Source: an uncultured Muribaculum sp. (GTDB lineage: Bacteria > Bacteroidota > Bacteroidia > Bacteroidales > Muribaculaceae). Taken from it: a stretch of 9,107 nt of DNA. The position numbers were made by a program, and so were the translations under genes. Below the pieces are notes generated by a model, which worked only from the letters and a program-made list of their open reading frames with translations, searched no databases and had not been told where the DNA came from. Positions within the stretch are counted from its first letter, which is position 1. Each line of letters begins with the position of its first letter. Location of the stretch: assembly GCA_947573015.1 (NCBI GenBank), contig CANPDS010000086.1:1-9107 (forward strand), given 5' to 3'. Of this stretch, positions 1 through 6,420 are shown one piece after another.

Positions 1-293
1 TCGATGCTGAACCAGGCGAGTTTATCATCGTTGCTCGCCGTGCAAAAGGTAGCGATGACTGGTATGTAGGTGGTGTCACCAATGAGGAGCCACGTGATGT
101 CACTGTGCCTATGTCATTCCTTAAGTCCGGGGTGACTTATCAGGCAACGTTCTATACGGATGCTCCTGATGCGCATTGCGATACCAATTCAGCATATACT
201 ATCCGTCGCGAAACTGTAACCTCTCACTCCGCTCCGACTATCCATATGGCTCCCGGCGGTGGATTTGCAATCTCCATTGTTCCGGTGAAGTAA
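1..293 (+). CDS. Glycoside hydrolase family 97 (SusB-like), C-terminal fragment
   Basis: This is the 3' end of a gene that starts before the window; the reading frame uses codons from position 3 and ends at TAA 291-293, giving about 96 residues. The residues follow the C-terminal beta-sandwich of GH97 enzymes: a GEFIIVARR strand, the DDWYVGG turn, an F-L-x-x-G-x-x-Y-x-A stretch followed by Y-x-D, and a final MAPGGGFAISIVP block. GH97 enzymes are secreted or periplasmic alpha-glucosidases or alpha-galactosidases of Bacteroidetes that release sugars from glycans. The catalytic barrel lies outside the window, so neither the inverting or retaining subtype nor the substrate can be judged. A strong terminator follows, so it ends its transcription unit. 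The family call is from recognition of the C-terminal signature, not from a search. Confidence 0.85.
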   Translation, partial: DAEPGEFIIVARRAKGSDDWYVGGVTNEEPRDVTVPMSFLKSGVTYQATFYTDAPDAHCDTNSAYTIRRETVTSHSAPTIHMAPGGGFAISIVPVK

Positions 294-313
294 TATTATA
301 TAGTAAATTTATT

Positions 314-358
314 AAACGTCAGTCAGAAGTATCATAGCGCTTTTGACTGACGTTTTTT
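314..358 (+). terminator. Rho-independent terminator after the GH97 gene
   Basis: A perfect 12-bp inverted repeat pairs 314-325 (AAACGTCAGTCA) with 344-355 (TGACTGACGTTT). It can be extended four pairs inward (G326-T343 wobble, A327-T342, A328-T341, G329-C340), leaving a 10-nt loop. The descending arm runs straight into a T-run (353-358). It lies 20 bp after the GH97 stop. The A-run on the ascending side makes it potentially bidirectional. Confidence 0.9.
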
Positions 359-439
359 ATGGTGCAATCCCATCTGAACTATTTTTCATATAGTTGATAT
401 TTTTTTATATTGGCATCGGATCAATACGTATTGTTGTAT

Positions 440-679
440 ATGCTGAGTAATAGAGTGAAACGGAATATATCGGCTACGCTTATGGTGCTGGGTATATCAT
501 GTATAATCGGTCGTGGATTGGGGGTGATGATGACTCCTAAGTCAGTTCATGCTTGGTTTGAATTGTGCGGTATCCTTCTTCTTACATATCTGTGTTTTGA
601 CAATTTCATGATATATCGCCGACGTGTAAAACGTGGCATCATGTTTGGTAATCGCAAGAAAACTGATTGTATGGTTTGA
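440..679 (+). CDS. Small predicted two-helix inner-membrane protein, unknown function
   Basis: From the ATG at 440 this encodes 79 residues; an in-frame TTG at 410 would add ten. I prefer 440 because ATG is far commoner and a weak -7-like box (TATAGTTG, 389-396) would leave the TTG almost no leader. I do not recognise the family. Two hydrophobic stretches are visible, about residues 12-31 (SATLMVLGISCIIG onward) and 40-58 (FELCGILLLTYLCF onward). They are joined by a short loop and flanked by basic residues at the N-terminus (RVKR) and after helix 2 (RRRVKR). This fits the positive-inside rule with both ends cytoplasmic, which argues that the frame is real. It follows the GH97 terminator, so it is probably a separate unit, and it is convergent with dinB. 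Conservation is untested. Confidence 0.5.
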   Translation: MLSNRVKRNISATLMVLGISCIIGRGLGVMMTPKSVHAWFELCGILLLTYLCFDNFMIYRRRVKRGIMFGNRKKTDCMV

Positions 680-767
680 AATTGACGACTGTGACGCACA
701 ATGACTACTGTCGTTGCAGAATGGATGGAGAGAGGTGTGCGTTTCTCCAACAGACTTTTGCATATGG

Positions 768-1838
768 TCAGTAGTCGCCGAAGTCGAATTCGAGTTGGAC
801 GGTATCGGACTGGTTGGTGTCGATGGAGTTGGTGAGAGTGAGACCGATGAGCCTTACCTTGTGTCCTTCGAAATCACTGTCGTCAAGCAGCGATTCCGAG
901 ATGTCGCGAAGCATGCCGGGATCGGTAACGGGATGGAGTAGGGTACGTGAACGGGTTATCTGCCGGAAATTGTCGAATTTCAATTTCAGCACTACCGTTC
1001 GTCCTTGGAAGTTTATTCTTGTCATACGCCGCATCACGTCGGCACGTACTCCGGCAAGTTCATAGCCAAGTGTACGGCGGTTGTCGGTGTCCTCCATAAA
1101 TGTGGTTTCTGCACCGACCGACTTTCTGATACGTTGCGATACTACCGGACGTGGATCAATTCCTCTGGCATAAAGGTAATACTCATGGCCAGCTTTGCCG
1201 AAATTGCGTATAAGCTCAGCCTCGGTATGGTTGCGTAGGTCGGCACCGGTGTATATGCCAAGTTGGTGCATACGTGAGGCTGTAACCTCTCCTATGCCGA
1301 AAAATTTCTCAACTGGAAGAGCGGCGACAAAATCTTCAATCTGTCGAGGTGTGATTACCGTAAGGCCGTCAGGTTTTCTGTAGTCTGAAGCTATTTTTGC
1401 CAGCATCTTGTTGACCGAGACACCTGCGGATGCGGTGAGGCCGGTAATATTGAGTATTTTCTGTTTTATTTCCTTCGCTACAATTGTCGCAGACGGATGA
1501 TGGCTTACATCAAGAAAGGCTTCGTCGAGTGATAGCGGTTCGACGGCCGGTGTGTAGTCATGAAATATGGTCCTGATCTGGTTGGATACATCCTTGTATA
1601 CTTCAAAACGAGGCTCTACAACGATTAATGAAGGACACAAGCGTTTGGCAAAACACATGGGCATGGCTGAGTGTACACCATATGGCCTGGCTTCGTAGCT
1701 TGCCGTAGCTACCACGCTGCGCGGGCTGTCGCCTCCTATTGCTATCGGTCTGCCGCGCAGCGCCGGATTGTCGCGCTGCTCTACCGAAGCGAAGAAAGCA
1801 TCCATATCCACATGTATTATTTTACGCTGTTGCATCAT
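768..1838 (-). CDS. dinB: DNA polymerase IV (Y-family translesion polymerase)
   Basis: From the ATG at 1838 this is 356 residues, normal for DinB. It is an error-prone Y-family polymerase that extends past lesions and mispaired ends in the cytoplasm. The palm begins KIIHVDMDAFFASVE: D11 is the first metal ligand and F16 the steric-gate position that excludes ribonucleotides. The second acidic pair is D105-E106 in SLDEAFLDV. Further on come the NKMLAKIASDYRKPDG segment (about 143-158), a helix-hairpin-helix GIGEVTASRMHQLGI (181-195), and the little-finger domain from about 238 (RKSVGAETTF). The C-terminal QLEFDF (348-353) matches the sliding-clamp-binding peptide that recruits Pol IV to beta. 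Start choice: an upstream in-frame GTG at 1847 overlaps a -7 promoter box, so ATG 1838 or 1835 is likelier. It stands alone on the minus strand, divergent from the receiver/ATP-grasp gene. No intact core residue is missing. Confidence 0.96.
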   Translation of the reverse strand: MMQQRKIIHVDMDAFFASVEQRDNPALRGRPIAIGGDSPRSVVATASYEARPYGVHSAMPMCFAKRLCPSLIVVEPRFEVYKDVSNQIRTIFHDYTPAVEPLSLDEAFLDVSHHPSATIVAKEIKQKILNITGLTASAGVSVNKMLAKIASDYRKPDGLTVITPRQIEDFVAALPVEKFFGIGEVTASRMHQLGIYTGADLRNHTEAELIRNFGKAGHEYYLYARGIDPRPVVSQRIRKSVGAETTFMEDTDNRRTLGYELAGVRADVMRRMTRINFQGRTVVLKLKFDNFRQITRSRTLLHPVTDPGMLRDISESLLDDSDFEGHKVRLIGLTLTNSIDTNQSDTVQLEFDFGDY

Positions 1839-1846
1839 CCTGATCA

Positions 1847-1854
1847 CAAATTTA
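1847..1854 (-). promoter_or_regulatory. Putative -7 promoter box for dinB (TAAATTTG)
   Basis: On the minus strand 1854 to 1847 reads TAAATTTG, an exact match to the Bacteroidetes -7 consensus TAnnTTTG. No convincing TTG lies about 20 nt upstream, so the -33 half is weak. Initiation here would begin only a few bases before the ATG at 1838, giving a nearly leaderless mRNA. AT-rich sequence makes chance matches possible. Confidence 0.4.
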
Positions 1855-1899
1855 CCAAATTTCCATGAAAGAATTTATTGCTGCTGATAGAAACTATGC

Positions 1900-1930
1900 T
1901 TGTGTGCATGGGCAGGATTGAGTAACTTTG
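1900..1930 (+). promoter_or_regulatory. Bacteroidetes-type promoter for the receiver/ATP-grasp operon
   Basis: TTG at 1900-1902 (-33 element) and TAACTTTG at 1923-1930 (-7 element, exact to TAnnTTTG) are separated by 20 nt, the usual spacing for the Bacteroidetes primary sigma factor. Transcription would start near 1936, giving a leader of about 77 nt before the ATG at 2014. The leader is A-rich near the start codon with no Shine-Dalgarno, typical for the phylum. It also holds a small hairpin, CATAA (1962-1966) with TTATG (1972-1976). Confidence 0.7.
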
Positions 1931-2013
1931 TGGAAAGCATAGAAGCACTGAAAAGTGTGGGCATAAAAGCCTTATGAGCTACTGAAATAAAAATATTTAG
2001 AATAGACACTTAA

Positions 2014-5001
2014 ATGAATGAGGAGAGTCTAAGCCAACTATATCTGAAAGATACGGCGTTTCAGAATCTGATGCAGCGCCGCATCTTCAATGTTTTGCTT
2101 GTTGCGTCGCCATACGATGCTTTCATGATGGAAGAGGATGGTCGCGTTGAGGAGCAGCTATATTTTGAGTATGTAGCGCTGAATCTGAGTTCTCCGCCAC
2201 GAGTTACACGTGTGTCACGTCCATCCGAAGCTGAAGAACTACTTGCTTTAAAGCGTTTCGATTTGATTATAATGATGCCCGGAGTGGATCTCAGTGAGAC
2301 ATTCGAAGGAGCCAAGCGTATTAAGGCAATGGAGCCGGAAACTCCGATCGTTGTGCTTACACCATTTAGCAAGGAAGTATCGCGCCGTCTTTCAAATGAA
2401 GATTTTGCAGGAGTAGATTATGTATTTTCCTGGCTCGGAAATGTAGATCTTCTTCTTGCTATAATAAAGCTTCTGGAGGATAAGATGAATGCAGACAACG
2501 ACATAAATGAGGTCGGCGTCCAGATGATTCTTCTTGTCGAAGATTCCGTACGGTTTTATTCATCCGTATTACCAACTCTCTACAAATTTCTACTTAAACA
2601 ATCGCTGATATTCTCTACGGAGGCACTAAATGAGCATGAACAGATGTTGCGCATGCGTGGACGTCCAAAAGTAATGCTTGCGCGTGATTATGAGGAGGCA
2701 GTCGAATTGTATGAGCGTTACGGCAAGCACATGCTCGGTGTGATATCCGATGTGTCGTTCAAGCGCGAGGGCGAAAAGGATAGTGAGGCCGGATTGAAAC
2801 TGGCTCGTTATTTGCGTGAGCGTGATCCTTATCTGCCGATTATCATAGAGTCGAGCGAGGAGGAGAACCGCCCAAAGGTAAAAGCATTCGGAGGTCAGTT
2901 TATTGATAAAAACTCCAAGAAATTTCCAGTAGATCTCGGTAATGCTATAATGCGCGATTTCGGATTTGGCGACTTTATCATCCGCGATCCGGAAACCGGC
3001 AATGAGATTCTCCGCATTCATGATCTCAAGGATCTGCAACATCATATTTTCGATATACCGGAGAAATCGCTGTTCTACCATGCCAGCTACAATGACATAT
3101 CACGTTGGCTTTATTCCAGGGCCCTGTTCCCGATCGCCGAGGTGATCAAGGCGCATCGTTTTAAAAGTATTGACGAAGCGCCCGCTGTGCGTCAGCTGTT
3201 TTTTGATCTTATTGTCAAATATCGTAAGATGAAAAACCGGGGCGTAGTGGCTATTTTCCGTAAGGACCGTTTTGACCATTACTCCAATTTCGCGCGTATC
3301 GGTCAAGGATCCCTCGGAGGTAAAGGCCGTGGTCTGGCATTCATTGATTCGATCATAAAGAAAAATCCTGTCTGCGATAATTTCGACGGCGTTACATTGA
3401 CTATTCCACGTACGGTGGTCATCTGTACCGACATATTCGATGAATTCATGGAAAGTAATAATCTCTATCCGATAGCGTTGTCGGATCGTCCTGATGAGGA
3501 GATACTTGCCGCTTTCCTGCAAGGACGTTTGCCGGAACGCCTTATCGAGGACTTTTTCGCTCTTTTCGAAGTTGTCGAGAAACCGTTGGCCATACGTTCG
3601 TCATCTCTTTTGGAAGACAGCCATTACCAACCGTTTGCCGGCATATATTCCACTTACATGATACCTCATGTGGATGATCGGTATGAGATGCTTGCCATGC
3701 TTTCCGATGCCATCAAAAGTGTGTATGCATCGGTATTCTATGCCGATTCAAAGGCCTATATGACAGCTACGCAGAACGTCATTGATCAGGAGAAAATGGC
3801 TGTCATCATACAGGAGGTGGTCGGACGCAATGTGGGTGATTACTATTTCCCCTCTTTTTCCGGAGTGGGACGCTCTCTCAACTATTACCCCATCAACGAT
3901 GAGGTGCCGGAAGATGGGGTGGTGGAGACTGCCGTCGGATTGGGTAAGTATATAGTCGACGGAGGGTTGAGTCTGCGGTTCTCTCCCCGTCATCCCGATA
4001 AGGTATTGCAGACCTCGGAGCTTACATTGGCTTTGCGTGATACACAGACACGATTCTACGCTCTTGACATGCGCAATCAGGCTATATCCGATTTCAAAGT
4101 CGATGACGGATTCAATATAGCACGTCTGCGTATTCAGGATGTAGCCAAAACCGGTGCGTTGCGGTATATGGTGTCAACCTACGATCCGTACGATCAGGTG
4201 ATCCGCGATTGTGACGAAGGTGATGGACGCCGTGTAGTTACATTTGCCAATGTGTTGCAACATAAAGTGTTCCCTCTTGCGGAGCTTGCCGACTTCATGC
4301 TGTCGAAAGGTTCGGAGGAGATGGGGCGTCCGGTAGAGATAGAGTTTGCCGGGGTGATTGATATCACAGACTCGATGAAAGGCACCTTGTACTGGCTACA
4401 GATTCGTCCGATTGTTGAGCGTAAGGAGATTGTCGATGACTCAATCCTCGGCCTTCCCGACAAGTCGTTGCTTCTGCGCAGCAATGCTGCTCTCGGCCAT
4501 GGCACCATCGAAAATGTTTCGGCTATTGTATATGTGAAACCTCAGGGATTCAATTCTGCAAATAATTCACTCATAGCGCGTGAAATTGAAAAAATAAATC
4601 GTACCTTTACGGAGCGTAACGAGGGCTATGTGCTTATCGGGCCGGGACGTTGGGGATCAAGCGATACTGCTCTTGGTATTCCTGTGAAGTGGCCGCATAT
4701 CTCGTCGGCACGGCTTATTGTGGAATCATCGCTTTCAAACTATCGTATTGAGCCAAGCCAGGGTACCCACTTTTTTCAGAATCTCACATCGTTCGGAGTC
4801 GGATATTTCACAATTAATCCAGCAAGTGACGATGGATTTTATGATGTGGATTATCTCGATGCTCTTCCTGCAGAGTATGACAGTCAGTTCGTGCGCATAG
4901 TGCGCTTCGATGCGCCACTTGTTATCGGCATAAACGGGCGTAAAGGCCATGGAGTGGTTGTAAAGCCTGATGCTGATATCCAAGCCGACTCAATCCATTA
5001 A
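2014..5001 (+). CDS. Receiver-receiver-PPDK_N (ATP-grasp) fusion protein; PEP-synthase-like but not a PEP synthase
   Basis: 995 residues; an in-frame TAA immediately precedes the ATG, so the start is well bounded. Domain 1 (about 22-158) is receiver-like but degenerate: the phospho-acceptor position after beta-3 (LIIMMPG) is Met. Domain 2 (about 168-315) keeps a working set: E176-D177, acceptor D246, S280 and K299, with an unusually long alpha1-beta2 region. A linker (about 320-425) leads to a PEP-synthase/PPDK ATP-binding module: GSLGGKGRG (432-440), LAIRSSSLLED (525-535, R528), VGLGKYIVDGG (641-651), and EIEFAG plus LQIRPI (E777, Q796, R798). The expected swivel-domain GGxxSHxA phosphohistidine motif and the PEP/pyruvate TIM barrel are absent. 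Instead a C-terminal block carries GPGRWGSSD (876-884) and EPSQGTHFFQN (913-923). It is probably cytoplasmic; there is no signal or membrane segment. ATP binding and control by D246 phosphorylation are inferred; the product is unknown. Annotation as PEP synthase would mislead. Confidence 0.85.
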   Translation: MNEESLSQLYLKDTAFQNLMQRRIFNVLLVASPYDAFMMEEDGRVEEQLYFEYVALNLSSPPRVTRVSRPSEAEELLALKRFDLIIMMPGVDLSETFEGAKRIKAMEPETPIVVLTPFSKEVSRRLSNEDFAGVDYVFSWLGNVDLLLAIIKLLEDKMNADNDINEVGVQMILLVEDSVRFYSSVLPTLYKFLLKQSLIFSTEALNEHEQMLRMRGRPKVMLARDYEEAVELYERYGKHMLGVISDVSFKREGEKDSEAGLKLARYLRERDPYLPIIIESSEEENRPKVKAFGGQFIDKNSKKFPVDLGNAIMRDFGFGDFIIRDPETGNEILRIHDLKDLQHHIFDIPEKSLFYHASYNDISRWLYSRALFPIAEVIKAHRFKSIDEAPAVRQLFFDLIVKYRKMKNRGVVAIFRKDRFDHYSNFARIGQGSLGGKGRGLAFIDSIIKKNPVCDNFDGVTLTIPRTVVICTDIFDEFMESNNLYPIALSDRPDEEILAAFLQGRLPERLIEDFFALFEVVEKPLAIRSSSLLEDSHYQPFAGIYSTYMIPHVDDRYEMLAMLSDAIKSVYASVFYADSKAYMTATQNVIDQEKMAVIIQEVVGRNVGDYYFPSFSGVGRSLNYYPINDEVPEDGVVETAVGLGKYIVDGGLSLRFSPRHPDKVLQTSELTLALRDTQTRFYALDMRNQAISDFKVDDGFNIARLRIQDVAKTGALRYMVSTYDPYDQVIRDCDEGDGRRVVTFANVLQHKVFPLAELADFMLSKGSEEMGRPVEIEFAGVIDITDSMKGTLYWLQIRPIVERKEIVDDSILGLPDKSLLLRSNAALGHGTIENVSAIVYVKPQGFNSANNSLIAREIEKINRTFTERNEGYVLIGPGRWGSSDTALGIPVKWPHISSARLIVESSLSNYRIEPSQGTHFFQNLTSFGVGYFTINPASDDGFYDVDYLDALPAEYDSQFVRIVRFDAPLVIGINGRKGHGVVVKPDADIQADSIH

Positions 5002-5013
5002 TCTAACCTTGCA

Positions 5014-6366
5014 ATGGCAATGAATTCAATACTGCGCGCTCTGGGCTTCCGCTCTCATGATGATGATGAGCTTGACGATTTGTCTGACTGCCCGTCGGCC
5101 CTCCCCATACAGTCGCATGCATCACAACCCGACACCCCCTCTCAAATAGTTGATGAGGAGATATCCACAGTAGGTAAGCCGACCTCTGTGCCGCCTTCTC
5201 CAGAGATTGAACCACTTAAGCAGGAGACCGCATTTCCACTGACTATATTTGACTCACTGCTGGAGGTATTTAATGAGGCACAGCCTGATTTTATCAGAAA
5301 GTGTCTGGATATGGATGCGCAGCGCAGATATTTATATGATACTGTCGATTCATCATTTCGCGACTATATATCGAGAATAAAGGCTGCTGCTTGTAGGGAG
5401 GCGGAGCGTGACCGCGACAGTGAACATCGCCGCATGATGGAAGAGATTGACTCATTGCGTGCTCAGGTAAAGGATACCGGTAAGACTGCCGAAGAGCTGA
5501 AAGCCCTGCGACTTAGTGCCGATAGACAGAAGCGTACTTTCAACGAGCGTATTCGTGATCTGGAACAACAGGTGGCAGGCGCGATGGCTGAGAAGGAGCA
5601 GTACGATCTCGAAGTAAAAAGCCTCATGAACAAACTGAAGGTTCAGCAGGTGCAACAGAAAGATATTGAGGATCTGGAAGATTTACGTACCCGTCTTGCC
5701 GAAGCTAACAAACAGATCACGGCGATGAATGCAGCAAATGCAATGAGTGAAAATGCTGAAGCTACATTGCGTAAGGAAGCCGATGCTTTGCGTGCACGTG
5801 TCGCAGAGCTTACGTCGGAATTGGAATCTGCAAAGGCGGTAAATGCCAGTAATGAGGTTGAAACATCTCCATCGGAAGCCGATGTGCAGTTGAAAAATCG
5901 TCTTATCGAGGCCGAGGCTACCATGAAGGCTGCCGAGGAGCGTATGATAGCTGCTGAAAGCAGGACACGCGAGTTGCAGGCTCGTCTCGATGAGGCTGAG
6001 AAAAAACTTAGGGATTCATTGTCAGATGATGGTGCTCCGTTTGGAGCTATTGCTTCCTCCGCACATGCAATGGAGTTGCCGGAGGGTGATGTGCATGCTG
6101 ATGGCAATTCTATTCCTGTATCTGTTGAAGAGCCTCCGGCAGAGTCAGCATCATCTTCAAAAAAACGTCGGGGACGTCCTAAAAAGAATATGCCTCGTAT
6201 ATCGGCTATCGATGAGTCGATGGACTCTACTGAGTGGTTGGTTGCTACTCCTCCTGAAGGAGCCAATCTGAAAGTTGCCGTAGCCACAGATCCCGATTTC
6301 GGCTATCAGGAACCTCCACGTAAGCCGAAGCCACCGCAGAATGACGCCCAGATGCTGCTGTTCTGA
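5014..6366 (+). CDS. Coiled-coil protein with AT-hook-like motif and C-terminal clamp-binding-like peptide; unknown function
   Basis: 450 residues, 12 bp after the receiver/ATP-grasp gene and surely cotranscribed; ATG 5020 is an alternative start. I do not recognise a named family. In order: an acidic, Ser/Pro-rich N-terminal tail (about 14-70); a possibly folded segment (75-125, FDSLLEVFNEAQPDF then RRYLYDTVDSSFRDYISRI); a long charged coiled coil (about 126-335, Glu/Lys/Arg/Ala-rich with a short break near 275-290); a low-complexity linker; a basic patch KKRRGRPKK (383-391) containing the RGRP core of AT-hooks; a DSTEWLVATPP block (404-414); and a Pro/Lys tail ending in QMLLF at the very C-terminus (446-450). 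QMLLF resembles the QLxLF sliding-clamp-binding peptide. There is no signal peptide, so it is cytoplasmic. DNA and clamp contact are inferred from short motifs only. The operon position suggests it is partner or output of the upstream protein. Confidence 0.85.
   Translation: MAMNSILRALGFRSHDDDELDDLSDCPSALPIQSHASQPDTPSQIVDEEISTVGKPTSVPPSPEIEPLKQETAFPLTIFDSLLEVFNEAQPDFIRKCLDMDAQRRYLYDTVDSSFRDYISRIKAAACREAERDRDSEHRRMMEEIDSLRAQVKDTGKTAEELKALRLSADRQKRTFNERIRDLEQQVAGAMAEKEQYDLEVKSLMNKLKVQQVQQKDIEDLEDLRTRLAEANKQITAMNAANAMSENAEATLRKEADALRARVAELTSELESAKAVNASNEVETSPSEADVQLKNRLIEAEATMKAAEERMIAAESRTRELQARLDEAEKKLRDSLSDDGAPFGAIASSAHAMELPEGDVHADGNSIPVSVEEPPAESASSSKKRRGRPKKNMPRISAIDESMDSTEWLVATPPEGANLKVAVATDPDFGYQEPPRKPKPPQNDAQMLLF
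6160..6186 (+). other. AT-hook-like motif in the coiled-coil protein
   Basis: These nine codons encode KKRRGRPKK (residues 383-391). The GRP core flanked by basic residues is the AT-hook pattern, which binds the minor groove of AT-rich DNA. It sits in a low-complexity linker, as AT-hooks usually do. A short basic motif can arise by chance, so DNA binding is inference. Confidence 0.6.
6349..6363 (+). other. C-terminal sliding-clamp-binding-like pentapeptide (QMLLF)
   Basis: The last five codons before the TGA encode QMLLF. The bacterial beta-clamp-binding consensus is QLxLF, so positions 1, 4 and 5 match exactly and Met is a conservative change at position 2. Placement at an unstructured Pro-rich C-terminus suits a peptide-docking tail. 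The window's DinB carries a similar C-terminal QLEFDF. Confidence 0.5.
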
Positions 6367-6420
6367 CGATTCACCGGTCTCTCACTATCTCATCAATAAT
6401 AATCGGATATTGTAATCCCT

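Noticed and set aside
377..406. A second hairpin, AACTAT/ATAGTT (377-382 with 390-395), followed by a T-run at 400-406, after the GH97 terminator.
   Set aside because: The stem is only 6 bp with one G-C pair and the T-run starts 4 nt later; in such AT-rich sequence it is too weak to call a terminator.
725..750. Inverted repeat TGGAGA/TCTCCA in the convergent spacer between the small membrane protein and dinB.
   Set aside because: A 6-bp stem with a long loop and no T-run on either strand; not a credible terminator.
5643..6287. Long minus-strand open frame (214 codons) opposite the coiled-coil gene.
   Set aside because: It is a Ser/Ala-rich antisense shadow of the Glu/Lys/Ala-rich coiled-coil coding sequence, with no recognisable motif or promoter.
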